Shown here piece after piece: positions 28,469-37,564 of a DNA stretch of 64,000 nucleotides. Both the position numbers and the translations under genes were made by a program. The stretch is taken from positions 372,001-436,000 of the forward strand of contig NZ_JAUMKB010000001.1 of the NCBI RefSeq assembly GCF_030519375.1, read 5' to 3'. Below the pieces are notes generated by a model. That model was not told the DNA's origin. It searched no databases and saw nothing but the letters and a program-made list of their open reading frames with translations. How positions within the stretch are numbered: position 1 is the stretch's first letter; the number at the start of each line of letters is the position of its first letter. The stretch is from Mucilaginibacter tolerans. Its GTDB lineage: Bacteria > Bacteroidota > Bacteroidia > Sphingobacteriales > Sphingobacteriaceae.

Positions 28469-30067
28469 TTAGTCTACATTATCATGCAGGAACGAATTAT
28501 TGTTCCTTATCTCGGTCTTTCCCTCTTCGTCCGACAATAATGAGAACCTTGATACCTGGCTTTCATCCGAAGGAGGTGTTTGCTGTAAAGCGATCTCCTT
28601 ACGTTTGTAGGCCGGTACATTTTCCAGCTCCTGGATATTTCCGGCGCGCAGTTTCATGCTCAAGTCCTTCAAGCGCATAATACGCTCACGAGATTTGCGC
28701 AACTGTTCTTCAATGCTTTCGTCGGTTTTATGATCGTCTGCACCAACAATGGGCTCTGGTTCCGGTTCTGGCTCAGGAATTGGTTCCGGTCTAACCGGCT
28801 CAAAATTCATTACCGAATCAGCGATCTTAAAGGTAAACTCTTCCTTCATTTCCGGTTCTGCAGAAGCAGGTTCCTCCAGAGTCAAATCATATTTTATTAC
28901 TGATGGCTCTTCTGATTTTGCAAACAGATCGAACAGGCCGGCCTGTTTCTGCTCTTCTTTTACAGCTTTGATATATGGTTCTGATTCAATAGACTCAACA
29001 GGTGGCTTCACCTGGTTGATAAACTCATTTACCACAGGTTTTACCAGATCGGTTTCAGGCATCAGCATGGAAACTACTTTCTTACTGCTCTGCTCCTTCT
29101 CGCGCTCATCCCTGGTTTGGAAACCGGTAGCAATGATTGTTACCGATAGCTTTTCGCCCAAGGCTTCATCACGGCAGTTACCCCAAATCAGATCGGCAGC
29201 TAGCCCAGCTTCTTCTTGTATAAAGTCAGTAATAATGGATACTTCATCCATGGTCACTTCCTTATCACCTGAGCTGATATTTAACAGAATATATCTTGCA
29301 CCTTCTATTTCGTTATCTTTTAATAGCGGAGACAATAAAGCGCCTTCAACAGCTTTCAATGCGCGATTCTCGCCTTCAGCAGTCGAGCTGCCCATAATGG
29401 ATACACCACTGTCTTTCATTACCGTGCGCACGTCTTTAAAATCAACGTTGATATAACCAGGCAAAGTAATGATCTCGGCGATGCCTTTGGCAGCAGTAGT
29501 CAGGATGTTATCAGCCTGTGCAAATGCCGAACCTAAGGTCAGGTTACCAAATATCTGGCGCAGCCTGTCGTTAGAGATCACCAGGAATGAGTCAACATAC
29601 TTCTTCAGTTCTTCCAGTCCTTCTTCAGCCTGCATTTTACGGCGCTTGCCTTCGAATGAGAATGGCGTGGTAATAATGCCTACAGTCAGGATGTCCAGTT
29701 CGCGGGCAGCTTTTGCAATAATAGGGCTTGCGCCTGTACCCGTACCACCACCCATACCTGCGGTAATAAACAGCATCTTGGTATTGGTACCCAGCATCTG
29801 TTTAATATCGTCGATATTTTCAATGGCCGAGTTTTTACCAACTTCGGGGATAGAGCCTGCGCCCATACCTTCGGTCAAACTGGCACCTAATTGAACTTTG
29901 TTGGGGATGGGGCTTAATTCTAAAGCCTGTGCATCGGTATTGCAAATTATGAAATCAACACCGGTAATACCTTGCTTGTACATATGGTTTACCGCATTGC
30001 CACCGCCGCCGCCAACACCAATAACTTTGATGATGGACGACTTTTCTTTTAACATCTCAAACTGCAT
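28469..30067 (-). CDS. ftsZ: Cell division protein FtsZ (tubulin-like GTPase)
   Basis: 532-residue tubulin homologue that polymerises with GTP into the Z ring. The nucleotide-binding glycine loop GGGGGNAVNHM starts near residue 18, and the tubulin signature GGGTGTGASP is near 107. The globular core ends near 320. The remaining 200 residues form a long acidic, proline/glutamate-rich linker with an EPEPEPEP run, typical of this phylum and much longer than in E. coli (383 residues in total). A conserved C-terminal partner-binding peptide is recognisable as VPAYKRKEIAL (about residue 483), followed by an extra 40-residue tail. Last gene of the dcw cluster; a paired TTTTCCACA hairpin lies upstream. 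Confidence 0.97.
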   Translation of the reverse strand: MQFEMLKEKSSIIKVIGVGGGGGNAVNHMYKQGITGVDFIICNTDAQALELSPIPNKVQLGASLTEGMGAGSIPEVGKNSAIENIDDIKQMLGTNTKMLFITAGMGGGTGTGASPIIAKAARELDILTVGIITTPFSFEGKRRKMQAEEGLEELKKYVDSFLVISNDRLRQIFGNLTLGSAFAQADNILTTAAKGIAEIITLPGYINVDFKDVRTVMKDSGVSIMGSSTAEGENRALKAVEGALLSPLLKDNEIEGARYILLNISSGDKEVTMDEVSIITDFIQEEAGLAADLIWGNCRDEALGEKLSVTIIATGFQTRDEREKEQSSKKVVSMLMPETDLVKPVVNEFINQVKPPVESIESEPYIKAVKEEQKQAGLFDLFAKSEEPSVIKYDLTLEEPASAEPEMKEEFTFKIADSVMNFEPVRPEPIPEPEPEPEPIVGADDHKTDESIEEQLRKSRERIMRLKDLSMKLRAGNIQELENVPAYKRKEIALQQTPPSDESQVSRFSLLSDEEGKTEIRNNNSFLHDNVD

Positions 30068-30145
30068 ATTCCTTATTTCCAGTTAAATGTGAATGACGAA
30101 TTATTTTATTAACCCATTGTAATATTACACCATTTTCAACAATGT

Positions 30146-30174
30146 TTTTCCACAATTGTCAATATTGTGGAAAA
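30146..30174. promoter_or_regulatory. Inverted pair of TTTTCCACA (DnaA-box-like) sites in the ftsA-ftsZ gap
   Basis: TTTTCCACAAT (30146-30156) and its exact reverse complement ATTGTGGAAAA (30164-30174) flank 7 bases. The core differs by one base from the DnaA box TTATCCACA. An outer, slightly shifted AACAATG/CATTGTT pair (30138-30144, 30180-30186) extends the dyad. It lies 80-120 bases before the ftsZ ATG, where a promoter or regulator site would be expected. Confidence 0.5.
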
Positions 30175-30196
30175 GTCAACCATTGTTAATAAATTA

Positions 30197-31537
30197 CTAC
30201 TTAAGGAAATCTTCGTCCTTAATATCGTCTTTTATAAATTTCTTGCCCGTCTCCAATAGCTTGCCCAGCAAGCCAAATTTCCTTTCATCAGTGTATTTGC
30301 TTTTATCCGTTTTCACTTCTACATTGGTAGGTATATCATTGTATTCCATCTTCTGGATACCTTTTATCAGCAAACCAATACCTGTTGCAAAAGTCGGGCT
30401 CTGTAATTCTTCATATATATTTTTGGGCAGCGTTTCGTTCTTTGCCAAATGCTCGTTCGGATAACCTACGCGGCAATCCAAACCGGTAACGTATTCTACC
30501 AGTTGCGGCAAATGCTTTAACTGCGCACCACCACCGGTTATTACGATACCTGCTATCAGTTTTTTCTCGTAGCCTGATGATTTGATCTCGTAATATACAT
30601 GCTCCACGATTTCTTCCATACGGGCCTGGATCACATAAGCGAGATTTTTTACCGATATCTCTTTTGGCTCGCGACCGCGTAATCCGGGAACGCAAACAAT
30701 CTCGTTCTCTTTGTTCTCTTCGGCCAATGCCGAACCGAAACGCACTTTCAACTGCTCTGCAATGTTGCGCATTACTGAGCAGCCTTCGCGTATATCCTCG
30801 GTAACGCTATTACCACCAAACGGAATAACTGCAGTGTGACGGATAATTCCTTCGTGGAAGATGGCCACGTCAGTAGTACCGCCGCCTATATCCACCAATA
30901 CCACGCCTGCCTCTTTTTCCTCATCGCTTAATACCGACTCAGACGACGCCAATGGTTCCAGGATCAATTCCTGGCTTTCCAAACTAGCTTTATTGACACA
31001 CTTCACAATATTTTTGATAGCCGTAACCTGGCCTGATATGATGTGGAAATTAGCCTCCAGGCGTACCCCTGCCATACCGATCGGATCTTTGATTCCCGGC
31101 TCGTTATCCACGGTAAACTCCTGTGGCAACACATGGATGATCTCCTCTCCGGGAGGCATTACCAGGTTGTACATATCTTCTACCAGCTTATCGATATCCT
31201 TACGGCTTATCTCACTTTGCAGGTCTTTCCGGGTTATGAGTCCACGGTGTTGCAGGCTCTTGATATGCTGACCGGCAATACCAACGTTTACCACACGTAT
31301 CTCAACGTTCGATTGCGTACCGGCAATATCAACGGCAATAGTAATCCCCTGAACTGTTTTATCAATGTTCGATACCATGCCACGGGTCACCCCGGCCGAT
31401 TCAGCCTTGCCAATACCCAATACCTCTATCTTACCATTTTTACTGCGGCGGCCAACAATAGCACATATTTTTGTAGTCCCGATGTCCAATCCTACTACAA
31501 TTGGCGAACTTTTTTCGTGTGTCGAACTCTTGTCCAT
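30197..31537 (-). CDS. ftsA: Cell division protein FtsA (actin-like Z-ring anchor)
   Basis: 446-residue actin-fold ATPase that tethers FtsZ to the inner membrane and recruits later division proteins. The phosphate-1 motif VVGLDIGTTKICAIVG is at about residues 13-28, the second phosphate loop VLVDIGGGTTDVAIF is near 205, and the SHS2/1C insertion lies between them. The C-terminal lysine-rich segment (LLGKLLETGKKFIKDDIKD) fits an amphipathic membrane helix. Longer than E. coli FtsA (420). It starts 7 bases after the ftsQ stop and is separated from ftsZ by 129 bp containing the dyad at 30146. Confidence 0.96.
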   Translation of the reverse strand: MDKSSTHEKSSPIVVGLDIGTTKICAIVGRRSKNGKIEVLGIGKAESAGVTRGMVSNIDKTVQGITIAVDIAGTQSNVEIRVVNVGIAGQHIKSLQHRGLITRKDLQSEISRKDIDKLVEDMYNLVMPPGEEIIHVLPQEFTVDNEPGIKDPIGMAGVRLEANFHIISGQVTAIKNIVKCVNKASLESQELILEPLASSESVLSDEEKEAGVVLVDIGGGTTDVAIFHEGIIRHTAVIPFGGNSVTEDIREGCSVMRNIAEQLKVRFGSALAEENKENEIVCVPGLRGREPKEISVKNLAYVIQARMEEIVEHVYYEIKSSGYEKKLIAGIVITGGGAQLKHLPQLVEYVTGLDCRVGYPNEHLAKNETLPKNIYEELQSPTFATGIGLLIKGIQKMEYNDIPTNVEVKTDKSKYTDERKFGLLGKLLETGKKFIKDDIKDEDFLK

Positions 31538-31543
31538 ACTTAA

Positions 31544-32401
31544 TTAATTGTTTGTGAATGTATCTTTACCCATTTTTATTGAATCCGTTTTAGCTGTCAC
31601 AGCCTTTAGCGAATCCTTTTTGAAATTATCGCTTTTTACCCCCACTACCTGGTTGGCAAATTTCATGTTAATGATCTTGTACCTGTCCCAACCCACCTGC
31701 GGCAATGCCTGTTTATAAAACACCAGCAGGTTGTGGAACTTGTTTTCCAGCGAATCGGCATTACCCAGCAATATCCGGTTGGTGCCTACGCGTGGTATCA
31801 GTTCTATCTCGTGATTCGTGTTAACATACAGCTGTGCAATCTGCGCTGTCCAAAGCGAATCTTTATTGATGAACTGAATAGTTTTATAAAGCTGTTTGGC
31901 GATATCGGTATGCAGCGTATCCAGCTTACCACCATAAGCTTCTTCTATATATCCGTTTGCCACCAGCACCTTTGCAGTGAAGTTTGACGACATAGGTATT
32001 TTTAACCCATTCTGATCGATATAAAAATCCTGTCCTGCCTGGTTCATTACCCGCATTACCGGCTGCCGCTGGCTAATCTCGACCTTGATCACCCCATCCA
32101 TATCCGCGTATACTTTTGCCGACTCGATGAATGGATTGGCCTTCAGCCTGTTCTCCAGATCGTGCAGGTTGATGCTTGCCATGTTGCGGCCAACCAACTG
32201 GTGTTTATGTACTTTCAGAATATAGTCTACCTCTTCCTTATCGATGAAGTACTGGTTACCCGGAATATATATCTTCACCGCCTTGCAAAACACGCCCGAC
32301 TTTTTGAACTCGATAAAACCCATTAGCACAACCAGCCCACCCAGGCAAATTGCCCAGGCCGATCCGATTAAAATGCGCTTCCAAATGAGTTTCTTAAACA
32401 T
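31544..32401 (-). CDS. ftsQ: Cell division protein FtsQ/DivIB
   Basis: 285-residue bitopic inner-membrane protein of the divisome. It has a short cytoplasmic tail, one transmembrane helix (about residues 9-29, ILIGSAWAICLGGLVVLMG) and a periplasmic POTRA-like plus beta domain (IYIPGNQYFIDKEEVDYIL ... NPFIESAKVYADMDGVIKVEI). This divergent Bacteroidota form is recognised mainly by topology and position. The start overlaps the murC stop by 8 bases, so translation is probably coupled. Confidence 0.9.
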   Translation of the reverse strand: MFKKLIWKRILIGSAWAICLGGLVVLMGFIEFKKSGVFCKAVKIYIPGNQYFIDKEEVDYILKVHKHQLVGRNMASINLHDLENRLKANPFIESAKVYADMDGVIKVEISQRQPVMRVMNQAGQDFYIDQNGLKIPMSSNFTAKVLVANGYIEEAYGGKLDTLHTDIAKQLYKTIQFINKDSLWTAQIAQLYVNTNHEIELIPRVGTNRILLGNADSLENKFHNLLVFYKQALPQVGWDRYKIINMKFANQVVGVKSDNFKKDSLKAVTAKTDSIKMGKDTFTNN

Positions 32402-33752
32402 CTTCCAAAACCTTTTTTAGAGGTTGAACCAATTGGTCTATATCGCCTGCCCCTACAGTTAAAAGTAATTCAGGTTTTTCAATCCGCACAAGACCGACGG
32501 CCTCTTGTTTTCCACATTTCCGTTTATTTAACATTTGCATCCTGCTGAGAATCATATCAGATGTGACGCCCTCAATCGGCAATTCCCGTGCAGGGTATAT
32601 ATCCAGCATGATCAACTCATCACTCATATCAAGCACTTCGGCAAAGCCATCGGCAAAATCCCGGGTGCGGGTATATAGGTGAGGTTGAAAAATTGTTGTG
32701 AGTTTTTTATTTGGATATAATTTTTTTATTGATGTTATAGCCGCACGCAGCTCTTCCGGGTGGTGCGCATAGTCATCAATAAAAATGTGTTTATCGTTCT
32801 TAACAATATACTCAAAGCGACGCTTTACCCCTCTGAACGATTCCAGCGCACGTTTAATTAGCGCAGGTTCAACATCTATTTTCAACGCAACCTCAATAGC
32901 TGCAGTGGCATTCTCTATATTATGAATACCTGCAATACCGAGTTTGATATTATCTATCTGTGTGTTGCTGTTCTTGAAGTCGAAATAAAAATCGCCATCC
33001 TTAACATGGATATTGACCGCTTTTACGTCTGCAGGTCCCTGCCCACTGTAGGTGATACCCTCTATAGTTAAAGGCAGGTCCTCGTGATAAATGAGCGTAC
33101 CATTTTCCTTCAATTGCGATGCAAACTGACGGAACGATTGCGTTAACTGATCATGGCTGCCATAAATATCCAGGTGGTCGGCATCCATTGAAGTGATGAT
33201 AGCGATATCGGGATGCAGGGTTAAAAACGAACGGTCAAATTCGTCAGCCTCAACCACCACAATGTTATTCTTACCATATAGTACATTGCTGTTATAATTG
33301 GATGATATACCGCCTAAAAATGCGGAGCAGTCTTTGCCCGAATCCTTCAGGATATGTGCAATCATGCAGGATGTTGTGGTTTTTCCGTGCGTACCAGCAA
33401 CAGCTATCGTAAACATGCTTTTGCTGATCAATCCCAGTACCTGTGAACGTTTGAATAGTTCAAAGCCATTATTCTTAAAGAAATTCAATATGGCTGAATC
33501 TCTTGGCACAGCCGGGGTGTAAATAATCAGTGTGCATTCATTTGGCGTCTGGAAGCTTAACGGAATCCAATCGGTTCTGTCATCAAAAATTACCTGTATA
33601 CCTTCGTGATGCAGTTGATCGGTTAAGTCGGTTGAAGTTTTGTCGTACCCACAAACTATACAGCCCAAATGAGCAAAATAACGGGCCAATCCGCTCATGC
33701 CGATGCCGCCAATGCCTATTAAGTATACCCGTTTGATGTTTTGCAGTTCCAT
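32394..33752 (-). CDS. murC: UDP-N-acetylmuramate--L-alanine ligase
   Basis: About 452-residue Mur ligase that adds L-Ala to UDP-MurNAc, the first peptide step of peptidoglycan precursor synthesis. N-terminal GIGGIGMSGLARYFA binds UDP, the ATP P-loop is AVAGTHGKTTTSCM (about 105-118), and the C-terminal domain contains FIDDYAHHPEELRAAI. Met 33752 (MELQNIKRVYLIG) is chosen because the upstream frame (33788) adds 12 unconserved residues. Overlaps ftsQ; 58 bases separate it from murG. Confidence 0.95.
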   Translation of the reverse strand: MELQNIKRVYLIGIGGIGMSGLARYFAHLGCIVCGYDKTSTDLTDQLHHEGIQVIFDDRTDWIPLSFQTPNECTLIIYTPAVPRDSAILNFFKNNGFELFKRSQVLGLISKSMFTIAVAGTHGKTTTSCMIAHILKDSGKDCSAFLGGISSNYNSNVLYGKNNIVVVEADEFDRSFLTLHPDIAIITSMDADHLDIYGSHDQLTQSFRQFASQLKENGTLIYHEDLPLTIEGITYSGQGPADVKAVNIHVKDGDFYFDFKNSNTQIDNIKLGIAGIHNIENATAAIEVALKIDVEPALIKRALESFRGVKRRFEYIVKNDKHIFIDDYAHHPEELRAAITSIKKLYPNKKLTTIFQPHLYTRTRDFADGFAEVLDMSDELIMLDIYPARELPIEGVTSDMILSRMQMLNKRKCGKQEAVGLVRIEKPELLLTVGAGDIDQLVQPLKKVLEDV

Positions 33753-33810
33753 CTTCTTTTTCAAAAAAGCCCCCTCCCGCAACCGCACGAGAGGTAGGCC
33801 GAAATTTAAA

Positions 33811-34917
33811 TTAACCTGTTATTTGAATAACCTCTTTCGCGATAGTCTCATCAGCATCGGGTAGTGCCAGTTTGCTGATATTTTCGCTTAATATTTTTTG
33901 TTTTTCTTTATCGTTTAAAAGCTCAAGGGCTACATCCATTAGTTGTGCCTGCGCATCCTTATCGGCCACAAAAATTGCGGCGTCCTTTGCAACGAGTGAC
34001 ATGGCATTGGTTGTCTGATGATCCTCAGCCACATTTGGCGAAGGCACCAGGATTACCGGTTTGCCAACCACGCAAAGCTCTGATATCGTGCCGCCTGCCC
34101 TCGATATAATAATATCCGCTGCCGCATAGGCCAGATCCATCCGGTCGACAAACTCCATCACACGGATATTGGGATGAACTTTACCTCTGAACGATTCCAT
34201 GATATCCGGGTAATAATGTTTACCAGTTTGCCAGATTAATTGCACATCTGCAGCTATGATCTTATCTATGTTGGCCAGCACACTTTTATTTAATGTGCGT
34301 GCGCCGAGGCTGCCACCTGTTATAAAAATGGTTTTTTTATCACCCGACAATTTGGCCCATTCCAATCCCTGCTCGCGTTTTCCTGCAATATCAACCGACT
34401 CCCTGCGGATAGGGTTGCCCGTAATAACAATCTTGTCTGAAGGAAAAAACCTCTCCATCCCATCATACGCCACACATATTTTCTTAGCTTTTTTCCCCAA
34501 TTTTTTATTGGTAACACCCGCATAGGAGTTTTGCTCCTGTATCAGGTATGGCACTTTTTTCAGCGAGGCAGCATACAGCAACGGACCTGAAGCATAGCCA
34601 CCCACACCTACCGCGGCATTAGGTTTGAAATCACGGATAATGCGTAATGACTTCATGATACTACCAATCAGTTTAAAAGGCAGCATCAGATTTTTAAATA
34701 TCGACTTACGCTGAATACCCTGTATATCTAATCCCACAATCTCATAGCCGGCAGCGGGCACACGCTCCATCTCCATTCTTCCTTTGGCGCCGACAAAAAG
34801 TATTTTAATTTCAGGATCAAGCTTCTTCAAAGCATTAGCAATAGCGATAGCCGGGAAAATATGCCCCCCGGTGCCACCCCCGCTAATGATTATTCTCTTG
34901 TGCCTGTGTTTTTTCAT
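33811..34917 (-). CDS. murG: UDP-GlcNAc:lipid I N-acetylglucosaminyltransferase
   Basis: About 368-residue GT28 glycosyltransferase converting lipid I to lipid II on the inner membrane face. The N-terminal GGGTGGHIFPAIAIA and the donor-site segment ISRAGGTISELCVVGKPVI are diagnostic. I use Met 34917 (MKKHRHKRIIISGG); the longer start at 34938 would lie inside the heptamer repeat at 34937-34957 and adds residues coded by it. Same strand and spacing as the rest of the dcw cluster. Confidence 0.95.
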   Translation of the reverse strand: MKKHRHKRIIISGGGTGGHIFPAIAIANALKKLDPEIKILFVGAKGRMEMERVPAAGYEIVGLDIQGIQRKSIFKNLMLPFKLIGSIMKSLRIIRDFKPNAAVGVGGYASGPLLYAASLKKVPYLIQEQNSYAGVTNKKLGKKAKKICVAYDGMERFFPSDKIVITGNPIRRESVDIAGKREQGLEWAKLSGDKKTIFITGGSLGARTLNKSVLANIDKIIAADVQLIWQTGKHYYPDIMESFRGKVHPNIRVMEFVDRMDLAYAAADIIISRAGGTISELCVVGKPVILVPSPNVAEDHQTTNAMSLVAKDAAIFVADKDAQAQLMDVALELLNDKEKQKILSENISKLALPDADETIAKEVIQITG

Positions 34918-34936
34918 TCTTCTATTTTTTAAGTCC

Positions 34937-34957
34937 ATGGTCTATGGTCCATAGACT
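34937..34957. repeat. Short heptamer array/palindrome between ftsW and murG
   Basis: ATGGTCT (34937), ATGGTCC (34944) and ATAGACT (34951) are in exact 7-base register. Bases 34940-34956 form a palindrome with 8-bp arms and one central base. It fills most of the 44-bp gap between the ftsW stop and the murG ATG. Confidence 0.6.
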
Positions 34958-34961
34958 CTTT

Positions 34962-36116
34962 TTAAGCCACCGCTACCTCTTTTATTTCCCCCACAATTAC
35001 TTTCTTGGGTTCATCAATATCACGGCTTACCGATAAGATAATTCCAAACGCCACACTCGTAAATAATATCGATGTCCCGCCCATACTGATCAACGGCAAC
35101 GGCACACCTGTTACCGGCCCTAATCCTACGGCTACCGCCATATTTGCGAAAGCCTGTATGGTCAAGCTAAAGCTTAATCCAGCCGCCAGCAAAGCGCCAA
35201 AGGCTTTAGGCGCTTTGGTTACTATTTTGATACATCGGTATAACAGGAAAAGGTAAATACTGATAATCGCCAGTCCGCCGAGCAAACCGCATTCCTCGAT
35301 AATCACTGCGTATATCTCATCCGAAAAAGCTTCGGGCAAGTAATTCTTCTCCTGGCTGTGACCTAAGCCTTTACCGAATAGCCCACCTGTTGCAATAGCA
35401 ATTTTTGCATGGTCAGACTGGAACGACTTATCTGCATTCGCCTTACCGGGATGCATGAATGTATGCATACGCGAAATGTACGTATGCCTTCTTGGCCCCA
35501 GGAAGATAACACCTGTTAACAAAACAGCACCTGCCAGGCAAGTAATCGCTATCTGCTTAATGCTGATACGACCGATAATAAGTAGCAATATACTTACACC
35601 AAAAAGCATCAATGCTGTTGATAAGTTTGCTAAGGCGATCAATATAAATACTACGCAAACGGCCCCCATTATCGGGATAAATGATTGCTTTACATCCTTA
35701 ATATTTTCCTGCTTGCGCGATAAAGTACGTGCGAGGTAAGTGATAAGTGCTAACTTAGCTAAGTCGGATGTTTGGAAGCTTAATCCAGTTCCCGGTATCG
35801 GTATCCACCGGCTCGCATTATTGATATGAGCACCAAAAACCAGGGTGTATAGCAGCAACGGAATCGTGACGATCATCAGCAATTTCGATATACCGGCATA
35901 ATACCTGTAATCCAGTTTATGCGAAATGTACATCAGCGCAATACCCCCGACTACCATCATCAGGTGTTTGAATAAAATCGACTCAACACCCACGCCTTTT
36001 TTATAAGCAAGCGTCCCCGTAGAACTATAAACAGCCAACAATGAAATAGCCGAAAGCAATATGACGATCAACCATATCCACCTGTCTCCCTTGGTATTGC
36101 TTAAGATTTTATTCAT
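34962..36116 (-). CDS. ftsW: SEDS-family peptidoglycan glycosyltransferase FtsW
   Basis: 384-residue SEDS polymerase with about ten transmembrane helices. It polymerises lipid II at the septum together with its class B PBP (here the product at 40306-42447). Typical segments are RWIPIPGTGLSFQTSDLAKLALI, HAKIAIATGGLFGKGLGHSQEKNYLPEAFSDEIYAVIIEE (read across its glycines) and PLISMGGTSILFTSVAFGI. It lies in the usual dcw position between murD and murG. A 94-bp gap holding a heptamer array separates it from murD. Confidence 0.95.
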   Translation of the reverse strand: MNKILSNTKGDRWIWLIVILLSAISLLAVYSSTGTLAYKKGVGVESILFKHLMMVVGGIALMYISHKLDYRYYAGISKLLMIVTIPLLLYTLVFGAHINNASRWIPIPGTGLSFQTSDLAKLALITYLARTLSRKQENIKDVKQSFIPIMGAVCVVFILIALANLSTALMLFGVSILLLIIGRISIKQIAITCLAGAVLLTGVIFLGPRRHTYISRMHTFMHPGKANADKSFQSDHAKIAIATGGLFGKGLGHSQEKNYLPEAFSDEIYAVIIEECGLLGGLAIISIYLFLLYRCIKIVTKAPKAFGALLAAGLSFSLTIQAFANMAVAVGLGPVTGVPLPLISMGGTSILFTSVAFGIILSVSRDIDEPKKVIVGEIKEVAVA

Positions 36117-36130
36117 TTTTTACTGGTTGG

Positions 36131-36201
36131 ACGTGTTACGTTTTACGTCCTACGTTTTTTACCTATTAATCTTACGCACAACGCATCACGTCATACGCAT
36201 A
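36131..36201. repeat. Two-block ACGTnnn / ACGYnnn heptamer array between murD and ftsW
   Basis: ACGT begins at 36131, 36138, 36145 and 36152; ACGC or ACGT begins at 36174, 36181, 36188 and 36195. All steps within blocks are exactly 7 bases. The last three bases of each unit vary freely. A 16-base T/A-rich stretch separates the blocks. It fills most of the 94-bp gap in an otherwise tightly packed operon. Confidence 0.85.
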
Positions 36202-36210
36202 ACTCTTCAA

Positions 36211-37557
36211 TTACAACTCTTTTACTGCTTGCTTGAACTGTCGTCCTCTATCCTCATAATTCTTAAACAAATCAAAACTTGCACAAGCTGGCGATAACAA
36301 CACCGTATCCCCCTTTTTAGCTAAATGATACGCTACCTGGACGGCTTCCTGGGCCGAAAAGGTATTCACACTGATCGGAACAATGTCATCAAATGCTTCA
36401 TGGATCCTGCGATTATCCTTGCCCAAACACACAATGGCTTTAACCTTTTGCTTTACCAGATCCTTCAGCATATTGTAGTCGTTGCCCTTGTCTACACCAC
36501 CAAGGATCAACACGACGTCAGTAGTCATACTTTCCAAGGCATACCAAGTTGAATTAACATTAGTAGCTTTAGAATCGTTGATAAAACTAATGCCCGATAT
36601 TTTGGCAACAAATTCTAACCGGTGCTCAATGTTTCTGAAACCACCCATACTCTCCCGTATGGTTTCGTTTCTCAGTTCGAGTACTTTTGCTACAATACCC
36701 GAAGCCATTGAGTTGTAGATGTTGTGTTTGCCTTGCAGGGCCAGTTCGTTGATCGACATTGTGAAATGTTCTTTAAGTGTGTTTATAATGATATTGTCCT
36801 CTTCGAGATATGCTCCCGGTGTAGTTTTTTTTTTAATGCTGAATGGCAATTGCTGTGCCTCAAATTTTCTTGTCTCCATTCCACTTGTCGTTTCCGGGTC
36901 ATCAGCACAGTAAATGAAATAATCGCCGGCTCTCTGGTTCTGCGTAATGCGGAACTTCGATGCTACATAGTTTTCCATCTTATAATCATATCTGTCCAGG
37001 TGATCGGGTGTTATGTTCAACAGCACGCCGATGTCTACTTTAAACTGATACATGTCGTCCAGCATAAAGCTGCTCAGTTCCAGCACATAGATGTCGAACT
37101 TTTCGGTAGCCACCTGGTAGGCAAAGCTTTTGCCAATGTTGCCGGCCAGCCCTACATTCAATCCTGCATTTTTAAGAATATGATAGGTTAAACTAGTGGT
37201 AGTGGTTTTACCGTTCGATCCCGTAATACCTACAATCTTTGCATCGGTATATCTTCCTGCAAATTCTATCTCCGATATAACCGGAATATTCTTTTCTCTG
37301 AGCCTCTTTATTATCGGAGCCTTTTCAGGTATACCTGGGCTTTTTACAACCTCCACTGCTTTTAGAATCTCCTCTTCGGTATGCTGATTTTCCTCGAAGC
37401 GGATATTCCAATCCTGCAGTTGTTTTTTATATTGATTGGCTATCGATCCGAAATCAGAAACAAAAACTTCATAGCCCTGCTGCTGAGCAAGGTATGCAGC
37501 ACCTGCACCGCTTTCGCCTGCGCCGAGTACTACGAGTCTATTTGATTTTGATTCCAT
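36211..37557 (-). CDS. murD: UDP-N-acetylmuramoyl-L-alanine--D-glutamate ligase
   Basis: About 448-residue Mur ligase adding D-Glu. N-terminal LVVLGAGESGAGAAYLA binds UDP; the P-loop is GITGSNGKTTTTSLTYH (about 108-124); downstream NHRL-type segments include FRNIEHRLEFV and FINDSKATNVNSTWYALES. Met 37557 (MESKSNRLVV) is preferred over 37569. The C-terminal SPACASFDLFKNYEDRGRQF is the family's glutamate-site motif. Flanked on both sides by word arrays (36131 and 37565). Confidence 0.95.
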   Translation of the reverse strand: MESKSNRLVVLGAGESGAGAAYLAQQQGYEVFVSDFGSIANQYKKQLQDWNIRFEENQHTEEEILKAVEVVKSPGIPEKAPIIKRLREKNIPVISEIEFAGRYTDAKIVGITGSNGKTTTTSLTYHILKNAGLNVGLAGNIGKSFAYQVATEKFDIYVLELSSFMLDDMYQFKVDIGVLLNITPDHLDRYDYKMENYVASKFRITQNQRAGDYFIYCADDPETTSGMETRKFEAQQLPFSIKKKTTPGAYLEEDNIIINTLKEHFTMSINELALQGKHNIYNSMASGIVAKVLELRNETIRESMGGFRNIEHRLEFVAKISGISFINDSKATNVNSTWYALESMTTDVVLILGGVDKGNDYNMLKDLVKQKVKAIVCLGKDNRRIHEAFDDIVPISVNTFSAQEAVQVAYHLAKKGDTVLLSPACASFDLFKNYEDRGRQFKQAVKEL

Positions 37558-37564
37558 TTTATTT

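Noticed and set aside
28749..29456. Long open frame (235 codons) antisense to ftsZ, plus further frames at 29469-29894
   Set aside because: They are shadows of the strongly conserved ftsZ frame, rich in Ser as expected from the complement of Glu/Lys-rich coding, and resemble no family.
36131..36201. Possible CRISPR array
   Set aside because: Units are 7 bases with no long repeats or spacers, and no cas genes occur in the window.
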